The notes: generated by a model not told the origin, from the letters alone. A stretch of DNA of 34,115 nt from an uncultured Prevotellaceae bacterium (GCA_902800585.1 CADCEW010000026.1:1-34115), one strand, 5' to 3'. Positions 25,073 to 33,780 are shown, counted from the first letter of the stretch. Program-made: numbers and translations.

Positions 25073-26144
25073 TAGTCACTACAACATACTCTGAACGGGT
25101 TCCAATGCGGAACTTGCCACCCCAGATACCGATTCCTGAAGTGATGTAATATTGAGTGTCCCCCTTTTGTAATGCGCCATGGGCACACTCATAGACATGT
25201 TCTGTAATCCATGAGATAGGCCATACTTGTCCGTGATGGGTATGTCCGCTAAACTGAAAGTCAATCTTCTGCCGTTCTGTCTGTTCCAAGAAGTAGGGCT
25301 GATGGTCGAGTAGGATGGTGAACTTCTTACGGTCTGCTTGTTTCATGAGGTCGGCAAGGGGCTTACGATGTCTGTTGGTGCGATCATCCCTTCCAATGAT
25401 ACAGAGGTCACCAACGATAGTACAGGCGTCTTGTAACAAATGGATACCAGCCTGCTCGTAGAATTTCTGTGCATCAGGTTCTCCGCTATAGAACTCATGA
25501 TTACCGATACAAGCATAGACAGGAGCGTTAAGACGATGGAACTCTTCAAACATTCTTTCCTCTTTGATGGGACGGATACTCATATCGATGATGTCGCCTG
25601 CAATCAAAATAATATCGGCATGTTCCTCGTTCACCATGTCCACCCAACGATGCAACTCTTCCCTTCTGTTATGATAACCTAAATGCAGGTCACTCATCAT
25701 AACAAGTTTGAGAGGCTTTACCAAAGGCTTTTTCGTGGTGAGTTGTATCTCCTCACGATACTTGTGCATATAGTGGAAATAGCCATAAGTGAAGAGAATG
25801 GTCATGAAGACGAAGATGCCTATAGCTGTAGTCCAGTTATTATATAATAAGGTACGCGGAATCAGACGCACCAGTCTTCCTAAGTCGAGCAATAGGAAGA
25901 GCATGAAGAGATAGAGCAGGATGATGAGGCTGGAGTTCGCTACTTCATAACAGAAAATGGCAGCAGGCATGGGCATACCGTCTGTCGAGCGTGAGAAGTT
26001 GGCAAATGTCAAAAGGAAACAACCAACCATGCAGCCGATGATAAACGTCTTCCAGATGCCCGACAAAGGCAACAGACACCACACATGCCATCCGATATAA
26101 CTTATGGCAAGCAGGGGCAGGGCGAAAAAGAGCATCATCCACAT
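25065..26144 (-). CDS. Membrane-anchored calcineurin-like metallophosphoesterase
   Basis: The protein has 359 residues. Three or four membrane helices lie in residues 1-125 (LLAISYIGWHVW, FIIGCMVGCFLLTF, SLIILLYLFMLFLLL, FVFMTILFTYGYF). The catalytic domain follows with the dimetal motifs MSDLHLGYH (150-157), AGDIID (182-187), GNHEFY (214-219), LLDHQP and SGHTHHGQVWP near residue 300. The arrangement is that of YkuE/YaeI-like enzymes, some of which act on lipid or UDP-sugar phosphates; the substrate here is unknown. It lies 70 bases after mdh, behind a terminator. Its last codons overlap the convergent hexapeptide gene by eight bases. Confidence 0.93.
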   Translation of the reverse strand: MWMMLFFALPLLAISYIGWHVWCLLPLSGIWKTFIIGCMVGCFLLTFANFSRSTDGMPMPAAIFCYEVANSSLIILLYLFMLFLLLDLGRLVRLIPRTLLYNNWTTAIGIFVFMTILFTYGYFHYMHKYREEIQLTTKKPLVKPLKLVMMSDLHLGYHNRREELHRWVDMVNEEHADIILIAGDIIDMSIRPIKEERMFEEFHRLNAPVYACIGNHEFYSGEPDAQKFYEQAGIHLLQDACTIVGDLCIIGRDDRTNRHRKPLADLMKQADRKKFTILLDHQPYFLEQTERQKIDFQFSGHTHHGQVWPISWITEHVYECAHGALQKGDTQYYITSGIGIWGGKFRIGTRSEYVVVTIR

Positions 26145-26169
26145 AAGTCTTCATGTTGGTTGTATGGAA

Positions 26170-26201
26170 AAATGGGGAATGAACTTTTTCATTCCCCATT
26201 T
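26170..26201 (-). terminator. Terminator after mdh
   Basis: On the minus strand a 13-bp perfect stem (AAATGGGGAATGA with TCATTCCCCATTT) and a six-base loop are followed by TTCC. The stem is almost symmetric and may stop transcription in both directions. Confidence 0.85.
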
Positions 26202-26214
26202 GTTCTTGTTGTGT

Positions 26215-27169
26215 TTACAAGTTCGGATTCTCTGTCTTCCAGTCTGCTACAGCAGGAATGATGCCAAGACTGATGATTTCGTCGCGCATCTTCTGCAGGT
26301 GCTCGTACGAAGCCTGAAGTGCAGCCATCTCCTCAGCAGTACCCTCTGGCTGAGTGAAGTGTACACCGTCCTTGTCGCAACCAGCAGGCCACTTGAATGG
26401 TTCGCCACCCATAGCTCCCTCAATCATCTTCACTGCCTGATAAGCGGGGCTTTGGAAAGAAGAACGACCACGCAACTTGATGATGTTGCTACCACCCTGT
26501 GTTGTCATGTGCTTGATTTCTGCCCAACGCTCGTCAGAGAGAGGAAGCTCAGAGAGAGGTTTGCCGTCGATGAGCGCCTTGCTGGCGAATACTGCCATCT
26601 GCTCACCGTGACCACCATAGGTGTAAGCGTTGGTCACCTTGTCCTGACGGACACCGAACTCCTGAGCCAACTGCTGCTGCAGACGGGTAGAGTCGAGCGC
26701 TGCCAGAGAGGTCAGCTGGTTGGGTTTCAAACCTGAGTGAATCAAAGCAGTAAGTGCTGTGACGTCAGCAGGGTTGAAGATTGACGTCAGCAGGGTTGAA
26801 GATAACTACGACGTGTTTTACGTCTGGGCAGTACTTCTTGATGTTCTCACCGAAGTCAGCTGCAATCTGACAGTTTCCCTTCAGCAGGTCCTCACGTGTC
26901 ATACCTTCCTTACGTGGAGCGCCACCAGAAGAAATGATGTACTTAGCACCTGTGAAAGCCTCCTTGGCATCTACAGTGTAAGAGATGTTTGCACCAGGGA
27001 AAGCGCAGTGACACATCTCGTCGTAAACACCATGAACACCAGGCTCATAGATATCATACAAACTAATGTTGGGAGTCAAGCCCAGCATCAACACACTCTG
27101 TACCATGTTGGAGCCAATCATACCACCGGCACCAACAATCACCAATTTCTCGTCTGTTAAAAAAGCCAT
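26215..27169 (-). pseudogene. mdh: Malate dehydrogenase, frame broken by a 22-bp duplication
   Basis: Two open frames together make a complete malate dehydrogenase. Codons from 27169 down to 26765 give the NAD fold (KLVIVGAGGMIGSNMVQSV), SSGGAPRKEGMTREDLL and VVVIFNPADV, then run off frame into NLQPC and stop. From about 26760 to 26215 the frame resumes with TALIHSGLKPNQLTSLAALDSTR, the catalytic-His motif YTYGGHGEQM and the end WKTENPNL. The break is a perfect 22-bp tandem duplication at 26760-26803. Removing one copy restores NPADVTALTALIHS and a ~310-residue enzyme. No other damage is visible, so the event is recent, reversible or an assembly artefact. The native enzyme interconverts malate and oxaloacetate with NAD. 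Confidence 0.92.
26760..26803 (-). repeat. Perfect 22-bp tandem duplication inside mdh
   Basis: Positions 26760-26781 and 26782-26803 are identical (plus strand: TGACGTCAGCAGGGTTGAAG then AT). Twenty-two is not a multiple of three, so one extra copy shifts the frame. Confidence 0.97.
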
Positions 27170-27207
27170 AACTTTATATTTTATTAGTTGTTATATTAAC
27201 GTGGTGA

Positions 27208-27215
27208 CAAAGTTA
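27208..27215 (-). promoter_or_regulatory. -7 box of mdh
   Basis: The minus strand reads TAACTTTG, an exact TAnnTTTG match 38 bases before the mdh ATG at 27169. No TTG is seen at the expected upstream distance. Confidence 0.55.
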
Positions 27216-27278
27216 CGAAAAAAAAACGGAAACGATACATCTTTCCTCAAAAATCTTTTGAAAGATTTGTGACTTTAG

Positions 27279-27301
27279 TTATGTCAGGTACCTGTCACTT
27301 G
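27279..27301 (+). repeat. 23-bp repeat with CAGGTACCTG core, copy 1
   Basis: The 23 bases starting TTATGTCAGGTACCTG and ending TCACTTG occur again at 27841-27863 in the same orientation. The centre CAGGTACCTG is a perfect 10-bp palindrome. The two copies bracket the orphan antitoxin-like gene. Confidence 0.9.
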
Positions 27302-27353
27302 ACACATCAGCATTTTTTCCATTTCACGATAATTAGAGAAAATAGGAGAAATA

Positions 27354-27385
27354 TTTGGCAGTATCAACAAAAGAGTGTACCTTTA
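27354..27385 (+). promoter_or_regulatory. Promoter of the antitoxin-like gene
   Basis: TTTG at 27354-27357, 20 bases, then TACCTTTA at 27378-27385 (one mismatch to TAnnTTTG). The ATG lies at 27413. Confidence 0.6.
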
Positions 27386-27412
27386 CAGCGTAATTGCAAA
27401 ACGTTTTGAGTT

Positions 27413-27658
27413 ATGACACAGATAGTATTGAATATTGAGGATGCAAGCCTTATCCCAAGTTTGAAAAAGATTCTTGGGGCTATAAAAGGTGTGACTATTG
27501 GCAAGTTGGTTACATCCTCTAAAGAAGTGGAGGCTGAGAAGGCTTTCATAACTGAGACTATCACAAAAGGCTTTAGTGAAGCCAAAGAGGGACGATTTGC
27601 AGGTAAAAATCTGAAATCTCTTGCCGCATTGGTTGAGGAACTTAGACCAGAAGCCTAA
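27413..27658 (+). CDS. Small antitoxin-like protein, no toxin partner
   Basis: The protein has 81 residues and no signal peptide. The start TQIVLNIEDASLIPSLKKIL and the following GAIKGVTIGKLV resemble short Bacteroidetes proteins that precede RelE/ParE-type toxin genes, with an N-terminal strand-helix unit and a C-terminal helical tail (AGKNLKSLAALVEELRPEA). No toxin-size frame follows; only a 12-codon frame starts at 27666. The gene has its own promoter and is bracketed by two copies of a 23-bp repeat. It may be a solitary antitoxin, the remains of a toxin-antitoxin pair, or an unrelated small protein. The antitoxin assignment rests on memory of similar sequences only. Confidence 0.65.
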   Translation: MTQIVLNIEDASLIPSLKKILGAIKGVTIGKLVTSSKEVEAEKAFITETITKGFSEAKEGRFAGKNLKSLAALVEELRPEA

Positions 27659-27723
27659 CATTCCATGGTAACTTTCAACTATATCAGGGTGATGAGGCTC
27701 TGAACGTAAGAGGTATAATTAAC

Positions 27724-27755
27724 AAAAAATCCCCATGCCTCACGACATAGGGATT
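27724..27755 (-). terminator. Leftward terminator-like hairpin
   Basis: On the minus strand AATCCC, one mismatch and ATG pair with CAT and GGGGATT, and TTTTTT follows directly. No leftward gene ends here. It may serve a transcript from the small-RNA promoter that escapes its own terminator, or be the remnant of a lost gene. Confidence 0.6.
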
Positions 27756-27808
27756 CAATAACTAAAAACCAAAACTAACTACTATTATTACTAATTAGCC
27801 TTATTTAT

Positions 27809-27825
27809 TCTTACTTCTTACATCT
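27809..27825 (-). repeat. 17-base dispersed spacer sequence, copy 2
   Basis: The minus strand reads AGATGTAAGAAGTAAGA, identical to 12134-12150. Confidence 0.6.
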
Positions 27826-27840
27826 TAACTCAGGCATCGT

Positions 27841-27863
27841 TTATGTCAGGTACCTGTCACTTG
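27841..27863 (+). repeat. 23-bp repeat with CAGGTACCTG core, copy 2
   Basis: Identical to 27279-27301 over 23 bases, same orientation, 562 bases apart. A third, shorter match (ACAGGTACCT) lies at 34080-34089. Confidence 0.9.
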
Positions 27864-27917
27864 GCATCTTGTTGAGGGTAATTCCTACATCAAAATGTTC
27901 ATGAAAAGATATCTCCG

Positions 27918-28021
27918 CTAAAACTAAAAGAGTCTCCGAAGAGACTCTTTTAAATGGGTAGTGTCGATATAGTCTTGCCCTCTCGGGATTCTGCCCGGAT
28001 AGTCAAAACATCTGTTCTGAC
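27918..28021 (-). ncRNA. Candidate small RNA with own promoter and terminator
   Basis: Transcription from the promoter at 28056-28026 should start near 28020 and give an RNA of about 100 bases. It contains a CGGG/CCCG hairpin in a stretch rich in GACTAT and ends in a 12-bp perfect stem closed by a UUCG loop (27952-27925), followed by GTTTTAG. GTGTC at 28023-28019 and GACAC at 27965-27961 could close the body if transcription starts a little upstream. No frame of useful length lies inside. I do not recognise it as 6S, SRP, tmRNA, RNase P RNA or a known riboswitch. Whether it acts in trans is unknown. Confidence 0.65.
27925..27952 (-). terminator. Terminator of the small RNA
   Basis: TAAAAGAGTCTC and GAGACTCTTTTA form a perfect 12-bp stem. 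Read leftward the loop is TTCG closed by C-G, the very stable cUUCGg tetraloop, with GTTTT behind it. Read rightward the loop is CGAA, so the leftward use is favoured. Confidence 0.88.
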
Positions 28022-28025
28022 ACTG

Positions 28026-28056
28026 CAAAAGTAGAAATTATTTCTGAAATCACCAA
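28026..28056 (-). promoter_or_regulatory. Promoter of the small RNA
   Basis: On the minus strand TTG (28056-28054), 20 bases, then TACTTTTG (28033-28026): both Bacteroidetes elements at ideal spacing. Confidence 0.75.
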
Positions 28057-28127
28057 GATTTTCCTTATTTATTTTCAAAACAGGTTACCTCAGTGATAGG
28101 TGTTTTTCAACTTTTCTTTTGAAAAAC

Positions 28128-28158
28128 TTGGAACTGTAAGAAATAATCCCTATATTTG
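28128..28158 (+). promoter_or_regulatory. Promoter of the structured leader and type III R-M operon
   Basis: TTG at 28128-28130, 20 bases, then TATATTTG at 28151-28158. A perfect 9-bp inverted repeat (GTTTTTCAA 28102-28110, TTGAAAAAC 28119-28127) abuts the upstream element and could be an operator. Transcription should start near 28165, leaving a leader of almost 300 bases before mod. Confidence 0.8.
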
Positions 28159-28233
28159 CAACTGCATTGCCATGATGCTTTAGTGAAAGCGGCAGTGCAA
28201 ACTTTTGAGGGTTAAACATTAGCGTTGGCTATT

Positions 28234-28399
28234 ATTCAAAATGTTCCGAAACTTGCAGGTAGAAAGAACATGCAAAGTAATAATGGACGCGCTCACTTGT
28301 ATAGTGGGCGTTTTCCTGTTTTCTTTGCATAGGTTTCCTGCAAGTACCTGGAACATTGAATGGGGATTCGTCCACATTTTTTGTTTTGGTGCTTGCAGG
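28234..28399 (+). ncRNA. Strongly structured leader RNA with alternative pairings
   Basis: Nested perfect stems: ATTC+AATGTTCC (28234-28247) with GGAACATT+GAAT (28350-28361); ACTTGCAGG (28251-28259) with CCTGCAAGT (28337-28345); ATGCAAAG (28270-28277) with CTTTGCAT (28323-28330); CGCTCAC (28290-28296) with GTGGGCG (28304-28310). Two strands have a second partner. CCTGCAAG can also pair with CTTGCAGG at 28392-28399. GTGGGCG can also pair with CGTCCAC at 28369-28375, which is followed by ATTTTTTGTTTT. The layout suits a conformational switch or attenuator controlling the restriction-modification operon. It matches no riboswitch class I know. A mobile or repeated element is the alternative reading. 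Confidence 0.7.
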
Positions 28400-28474
28400 G
28401 ATGTTTGTTTATTGGCTCGACGCATTAGTATAAACTTGAAGATATTAATGCTGACGAAATGGCTAAATCGTTAA
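28241..28474 (+). CDS. Possible leader reading frame across the structured RNA (doubtful)
   Basis: A 77-codon frame starts at ATG 28241 inside the outer stem and ends 16 bases into mod, in another frame. The product ([20 protein letters not shown] onward) is Cys- and aromatic-rich and shows no domain. Because the DNA is constrained by base pairing, the open frame may be chance. If translated, it would unwind the structure and couple to mod translation. I list it only because it fills the stretch before mod. Confidence 0.2.
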   Translation: MFRNLQVERTCKVIMDALTCIVGVFLFSLHRFPASTWNIEWGFVHIFCFGACRDVCLLARRISINLKILMLTKWLNR

Positions 28475-30444
28475 TAGAGGAACTGCCTCGTATTGTGAGC
28501 GAGGGCAAGCGTGAGGCTGCACAGATATTAGAGCGGCTGAGTAGTGGTACGCAGATTGGTTTACAGACCAATGAGTTGGTGTTACCAAGTAAGGATGTGA
28601 GTGGACTGTTTAAAGGCAGTGCACCACAGATTCCCAATGCTTTTAATATGGCAGGAGGTAATGTAGGATGGATGAACCGTCTCATCTATGGTGACAACCT
28701 TTTAGCCATGCAGGCACTTCTTGCAGGAGATGCACAAACAGGTCTTCCTTCACTTCGAGGTAAGGTTGACCTTATTTATATTGATCCACCTTTTGACTCT
28801 AAGGCAGATTATCGCACAAAGATCTCTTTGCCAGGAACTGATATTCAGCAAAAGCCAACAGTTATTGAGCAGTTTGCATATGCAGATACTTGGGAAGAAG
28901 GAACGATTTCGTACTTAAAAATGATATGTCCAAGACTGATATTGATGAGAGAGTTACTTTCAGACAAAGGAAACCTTCTAATACATATTGACTGGCATGT
29001 GGCATCCTACGTTAAGTTGCTTATGGATGATATTCTTGGAAAGGAAAACTTCAAAAATGAGATTATCTGGCATTACCAAACATTTCAAGGTCAAGTTAGA
29101 AGTTATTTCCCAAGAAAACATGATAATATTTTCTTTTATTCGAAATCCTCTAACTCAACTTTTCATCTTTTAAAGGATAATAACGCAGAAGAAACGATAG
29201 ATTTCACACGTTGGAACGAGTTTCTGAATGAGAACAACGAGATAACTGGAGCATATTATCCAGAAACAGATTCACGCTTTAAAGGATATTACAATCGTTT
29301 TGTCAAGGAGAATCATAGGAAACCTGGTCCCAATGATGTGATTCTCAAAATTGAAGGTAACACAATAGATTCTGTTTGGGATATAAAGGCTGTAGATCCC
29401 AAAAACAAAGAAGAACGTGTCGGTTATGCAACTCAAAAACCAGAAGCATTACTGGAAAGAGTGCTAAATGCATGTAGTAATCCCGGTGATCTCGTTTGCG
29501 ATTTCTTCGGTGGTAGCGGCACAACGGCTGCTGTGGCAGAACGATTGGGTAGAAGATGGATTACCTGCGACATTGGCAAGCCTGCTTCATTAGTAATGCG
29601 TAAACGCTTTATAGACCAAGAGGTAAAGCCGTTCTTGTACCAGAGTATTGGCGACTATCAAAAGGAAGCATTCAAGAATAACAAACGATATAAGCATGTG
29701 GGCGATTTGAGCCAAGTCGTTTTGGGACTTTATGGTGCTTTGCCCTTTACGCCAGAGCAAACAAATGATCGTAACTTTGGATATATAAAAGGTACGCGAA
29801 CATTAGTAATGGTAGATTCACCTAACCGCTTGACAACTGCTGCTACTATCCGCAAAGCAGTAGAAGCAAAAGCATCACTGCTTGGTGGTGATTGGGAAAA
29901 GGTGGTTGTACTTGGATGGAACTTTGCTTTCGATATCTCACAAGCCATTCAGAAGTATGAATCATCGAAGGTTGAAGTGTTGGTGATTCCACCAGACCTA
30001 TTGGATAAGTTGGCTAAGAAAGGCTATAAGAAATTAATAGACGACAGGTCAGTACGTTTCTCTTCATTACAATACTTAGTGGCAAAGCCATTGGTTATAA
30101 CACCAGCAGGAGAACAGGACGAGATAGATGTAGAGTTAGAAAACTATGTACTATTGTCTCCTGACAATATCCCACTTGATGATAAGGACAAAGAGAAATT
30201 GCAGCAAGTATTGGAACAAGACCCATTGTCGCTGATAGAATACTGGAGTATTGATCCAGACTACGACGGAGTTACCTTCCGCTCTACATGGCAGGACTAT
30301 AGAGAGAATATAGAGAATGACAATGACCCGCTACATTGTGTTTATAAGACTCGTTTGAGAGTGCCGAGAAAAGACCATCGTCAGGTCTGCATCAAGGCTG
30401 TGGATGTATTTGGTTTTGAAAGTCAAGTGGTTGAGAGCGTATGA
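28459..30444 (+). CDS. mod: Type III restriction-modification DNA methyltransferase (Mod)
   Basis: The protein has 661 residues. It has beta-class adenine-methyltransferase order: [14 protein letters not shown] (74-87), the catalytic DPPF at 109-112 ([13 protein letters not shown]), a variable target-recognition part (about 150-325), then the SAM-binding motif [14 protein letters not shown] from 348 and [14 protein letters not shown]. The C-terminal ~280 residues are typical of long type III Mod subunits. It methylates an asymmetric site on one strand and gives the Res complex its specificity. The target-recognition part is visibly richer in A and T than the flanks. No simple-sequence tract for phase variation is seen in the gene. 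The stop overlaps res by four bases. Confidence 0.95.
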   Translation: MAKSLIEELPRIVSEGKREAAQILERLSSGTQIGLQTNELVLPSKDVSGLFKGSAPQIPNAFNMAGGNVGWMNRLIYGDNLLAMQALLAGDAQTGLPSLRGKVDLIYIDPPFDSKADYRTKISLPGTDIQQKPTVIEQFAYADTWEEGTISYLKMICPRLILMRELLSDKGNLLIHIDWHVASYVKLLMDDILGKENFKNEIIWHYQTFQGQVRSYFPRKHDNIFFYSKSSNSTFHLLKDNNAEETIDFTRWNEFLNENNEITGAYYPETDSRFKGYYNRFVKENHRKPGPNDVILKIEGNTIDSVWDIKAVDPKNKEERVGYATQKPEALLERVLNACSNPGDLVCDFFGGSGTTAAVAERLGRRWITCDIGKPASLVMRKRFIDQEVKPFLYQSIGDYQKEAFKNNKRYKHVGDLSQVVLGLYGALPFTPEQTNDRNFGYIKGTRTLVMVDSPNRLTTAATIRKAVEAKASLLGGDWEKVVVLGWNFAFDISQAIQKYESSKVEVLVIPPDLLDKLAKKGYKKLIDDRSVRFSSLQYLVAKPLVITPAGEQDEIDVELENYVLLSPDNIPLDDKDKEKLQQVLEQDPLSLIEYWSIDPDYDGVTFRSTWQDYRENIENDNDPLHCVYKTRLRVPRKDHRQVCIKAVDVFGFESQVVESV

Positions 30445-33335
30445 AGACAAACAACGTGAACACTTCGCTGGAGTTGGCAAAGCGACTGAGCGAGACGGTG
30501 AATGAGGCTTGGGAGAGTGGTGAACTGTTAGAACAAGTAACACCAACCACACAAGAGTTGTTGAAGTTCTGGTTCTCGGAAGAATATTGTTCTTTGAGAA
30601 ACCTTAACTTCCATGCAGGACAGCGTCAGGCTATTCTGAATATTGTATATTTGCATGAAGTCCTGAAAGCCAAGAGTGTGCTTGACTACTACGAGCAGAT
30701 TACCTCAGATATGATGTCAATGGCAGACTTGGCAACATTGAATCAGCAGAAATATCAAATGCCAAAGTATGCCGTGAAGATGGCAACAGGTACAGGTAAG
30801 ACATGGGTAATGCATGCTATATTGATTTGGCAGATGCTGAATGCAAGACATGAAGATGTCCGTAGTGGTAGATTTACGAAAAACTTCTTGCTTGTGGCAC
30901 CTGGTCTTATAGTATATGATAGATTGTTGGATGCATTTTGTGGTAGATTAAATAAAAAAACCAAAGAACGGGATATAGAGACCAATGACTACTATATGAA
31001 CCAGGAAGTCTTTATCCCTGTGCATTATCGGCAAGAGGTATTTTCTTTAATTCAGAACTGCGTCGTAACAAAAGAAGATGGCATAGGACGTAAAACGACA
31101 GGTGAAGGATTAATAGCACTGACTAACTGGCATCTATTTGAGAATCAAATGGAGGATGAAACGCAGGATGAAGATAATGACGTACCTGCCATTATCAACA
31201 AATTATTGCCTATCCGTCCTGGCAAGGCAGCAGGCAACGATTTGGGTATGCTTGATAGAAGATACCTGAGAGGTTCGGAATTGGAATACCTTGCAAGCCT
31301 TGATGACATCATGGTGATAAATGATGAGGCTCACCATATCCATGAACTGAAACGCAATGGAGAGATTGAAGAAGTAGAATGGCAGAAAGGCTTGAACATC
31401 ATTGCAGAAAACAAAGGAGAACAATTTTTTCAGATTGACTTCTCGGCAACACCATACGACCAAAGAGGTTCTGGTAAGAAAGTGCAGAAGGTGTACTTTC
31501 CACATATCATAGTTGATTTTGATTTGGCTACAGCTATGCGTAAGGGTTTGGTGAAAACTCTTTTGTTAGATCGACGTCAGGAATTGACAGAACTGGAGCA
31601 TTTGGATTATAAGGCTGTTCGAGACGAACGTAATAAGGTTTGCGACCTCAGTGATGGTCAGCGACTGATGCTTCGTGCAGGATTGGCAAAGTTGAAGAAG
31701 TTAGAGAATGAGTTTACTGCTGTTGATGAGAAAAAGAATCCAAAGATGCTCGTTATCTGCGAAGATACTTCTGTGGCTCCCTTTGTTTCTCAACTGATGA
31801 TAGAAGATGGATTGTCACAAGATGAGGTCGTTACTATAGACAGTAATGCTAAAGGTGAAGTTACAGAAGAAGAATGGAATCAGATAAAGGAAAACCTATT
31901 TAATATAGATAAATATAAGAAGCCTAAGGTTATTATCTCTGTATTGATGCTGAGAGAGGGTTTTGATGTGAACAATATCTGTGTGATAGTCCCTTTGCGT
32001 TCATCTGAGGCACCCATCTTGTTGGAACAAATTATTGGTCGAGGATTGCGCTTGATGTGGAGAGAACCAGAATACCAAAGCATCAAGGATGATGATCGCA
32101 AGCGTGTGCTGCAACTCCATACTCAGCCCAGAACATATATTGACATGCTTAGCATCATTGAGCATCCTGCCTTTATTCAGTTCTATGAAGATTTATTTGC
32201 ACAAGGATTGGCAGTCGAAGATACAGGAGAGGCTGGTGAAGGAGGTTCTACTGGTGACTTGATAAGAGTAGGTCTGCGTGAGGATTACGAGCAATTTGAC
32301 TTTGAATGGCCAATAATTGTGAGGGAAGCAGAAGAAGAGTTGGAGGATGTAGAAATTGACATCAATGGCCTACAGCCATTTACTGCATTCCCGTTGGAGA
32401 AACTTCGCCAGTTCTTGGCACAAGATGGTGAAACCTTTATATCGCAAGAAGCCATCTCTAAAACACAGTTTGGACGTTACAAGGTGACTGCCAATCTGTT
32501 TACAGCCACCAGTTATAATGAGTACTTGCAAAAATTACTCAGAACAATAACACTACGATTTGACAAGGTGACTTCTCATCGTGAAATGCCTGTTCCGAAT
32601 TTGCAAATAAATGAAGCAAGGACGATTGCTGTTGTTGACCAATATATCCGCACTCGTTTGTTTGGACAGCCATTTAATCCTTTTAATGGAAGCGACTGGA
32701 AAATCTTGCTATCTAAGGATGCTATTGTCACTAAACACATTATTGAGGAAATGGCTCGTGCCATCTTCAATATGCAGCAGAATATCATGACGACAGATGC
32801 TCAGGTTGTTCATACGAGGTTTTCGTCTGTTATAGAAATAAAGATGCGTGAATCATTCTCTCTTGAAACTCACAAGACCATTTATGAACGTCAAGGATTC
32901 CCAACTCATGGTGGTGGATTGGAAAAAGCATTTATCGATTTCCTTGACAAAGATGGAGAAGTAGAACGCTTCTTAAAAATCAGTGAGAATATGCATCCTT
33001 TTGCTGTTATCTATTATATGCGAAAGGATGGACTGATGGCAACCTATCATCCTGATTTCATCGTGGCAACAAATCAAAAGGTTTATTTGATTGAAACGAA
33101 AGGCAACGACAAACTCTTTGATAAGAATGTCCGACAGAAACAGACGGCAGCAGTGGAGTGGACTCGTAAAATCAATGAGCTGAAACCTGAAGAGAGAATG
33201 AATCGCGAATGGGAGTATGTCCTTGTCAGCGAGGATAATTTCTATGGATTGTCGAATAATGGGGCAACTATCACAGATATATGTGACAGGTGTAAAGTGT
33301 CATTATCGGCAGCAATGGGAGATTTGTTTGTATAG
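30441..33335 (+). CDS. res: Type III restriction enzyme (Res)
   Basis: The protein has 964 residues, with its start overlapping the mod stop (ATGA). Superfamily 2 helicase motifs: Walker A ATGTGKT (K120), DEAH at 295-298, [17 protein letters not shown] and IGRGLRL. The C-terminal nuclease is PD-(D/E)xK: HPDFIV with Asp872, and YLIETKG with Glu885 and Lys887, all intact. With Mod it cleaves unmodified DNA after ATP-driven movement and meeting of two head-to-head sites. All catalytic residues I can check are present in both subunits, so the system looks functional. A strong terminator follows. Confidence 0.96.
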   Translation: MKTNNVNTSLELAKRLSETVNEAWESGELLEQVTPTTQELLKFWFSEEYCSLRNLNFHAGQRQAILNIVYLHEVLKAKSVLDYYEQITSDMMSMADLATLNQQKYQMPKYAVKMATGTGKTWVMHAILIWQMLNARHEDVRSGRFTKNFLLVAPGLIVYDRLLDAFCGRLNKKTKERDIETNDYYMNQEVFIPVHYRQEVFSLIQNCVVTKEDGIGRKTTGEGLIALTNWHLFENQMEDETQDEDNDVPAIINKLLPIRPGKAAGNDLGMLDRRYLRGSELEYLASLDDIMVINDEAHHIHELKRNGEIEEVEWQKGLNIIAENKGEQFFQIDFSATPYDQRGSGKKVQKVYFPHIIVDFDLATAMRKGLVKTLLLDRRQELTELEHLDYKAVRDERNKVCDLSDGQRLMLRAGLAKLKKLENEFTAVDEKKNPKMLVICEDTSVAPFVSQLMIEDGLSQDEVVTIDSNAKGEVTEEEWNQIKENLFNIDKYKKPKVIISVLMLREGFDVNNICVIVPLRSSEAPILLEQIIGRGLRLMWREPEYQSIKDDDRKRVLQLHTQPRTYIDMLSIIEHPAFIQFYEDLFAQGLAVEDTGEAGEGGSTGDLIRVGLREDYEQFDFEWPIIVREAEEELEDVEIDINGLQPFTAFPLEKLRQFLAQDGETFISQEAISKTQFGRYKVTANLFTATSYNEYLQKLLRTITLRFDKVTSHREMPVPNLQINEARTIAVVDQYIRTRLFGQPFNPFNGSDWKILLSKDAIVTKHIIEEMARAIFNMQQNIMTTDAQVVHTRFSSVIEIKMRESFSLETHKTIYERQGFPTHGGGLEKAFIDFLDKDGEVERFLKISENMHPFAVIYYMRKDGLMATYHPDFIVATNQKVYLIETKGNDKLFDKNVRQKQTAAVEWTRKINELKPEERMNREWEYVLVSEDNFYGLSNNGATITDICDRCKVSLSAAMGDLFV

Positions 33336-33346
33336 TTTTATAATTT

Positions 33347-33386
33347 ACTCCGCCCCTGACAAAGAGCAGACTGTCAAGGGCGGAGT
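33347..33386. terminator. Bidirectional terminator between res and the leftward unknown gene
   Basis: ACTCCGCCC and TGACA pair with TGTCA and GGGCGGAGT, with one C/A mismatch, around a 10-base loop. AT-rich tracts lie on both sides. It sits between the ends of two convergent genes. Confidence 0.88.
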
Positions 33387-33405
33387 ATTTATATAATATA
33401 AGGTA

Positions 33406-33780
33406 TCAACTAATAGCGATGAGGCGATTATCTTCTATGTCGTACTTTACTGGATGGGCGAAAGATATTGTCTTGCCATCGCTAACGGCAGAGACATCAA
33501 TGCCTCGCAGTTGGAATTCGTCGATGAGTGCCTGATCATAATAAGCACGCATAGAGGACCAGCCTCGGTTCTGTACTTGTGCGTTGAAAACGGTTACTAA
33601 CTCGGGAATTTGCATGTCTGCGAATTGCAGGGCATACTTAATGTAATAAATGTGCTGTTGCATAACTTGGAATGTTTTGAAGTTTATTAATATTGCTTCC
33701 ACATCGTACTGACCACCGTGGTTTCCAAAACTCGGTTGGCGAGTCCATCCGAAGATGACTGCTCTTGATGTTTGGTGCAA
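33406..33780 (-). CDS. Unknown protein
   Basis: An open frame of up to 124 codons. The only start that keeps the whole frame is TTG at 33780, which overlaps the probable -7 box at 33785-33778. The start is therefore uncertain, and a leaderless transcript, a start within the first ~40 codons, or a truncated 5' end are all possible. The protein has no signal peptide or membrane segment. It reads as a mixed helix-strand domain (AVIFGWTRQPSFGNHGGQYD, LQFADMQIPELVTVFNAQVQ). The end DGKTISFAHPVKYDIEDNRL looks natural and the frame is intact. I do not recognise the family. Confidence 0.5.
   Translation of the reverse strand: MHQTSRAVIFGWTRQPSFGNHGGQYDVEAILINFKTFQVMQQHIYYIKYALQFADMQIPELVTVFNAQVQNRGWSSMRAYYDQALIDEFQLRGIDVSAVSDGKTISFAHPVKYDIEDNRLIAIS

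Noticed and set aside
26104-26736. 210-codon rightward frame opposite mdh
   Set aside because: It spans the mdh terminator and the conserved mdh coding region; the product has no recognisable features.
27961-28023. tRNA-like fold in the small-RNA region
   Set aside because: A CGGG/CCCG arm is present, but there is no acceptor stem, anticodon arm or T-loop consensus.
28234-28399. Retron non-coding RNA
   Set aside because: Inverted ends fit loosely, but no reverse transcriptase gene is near; the downstream genes are mod and res.
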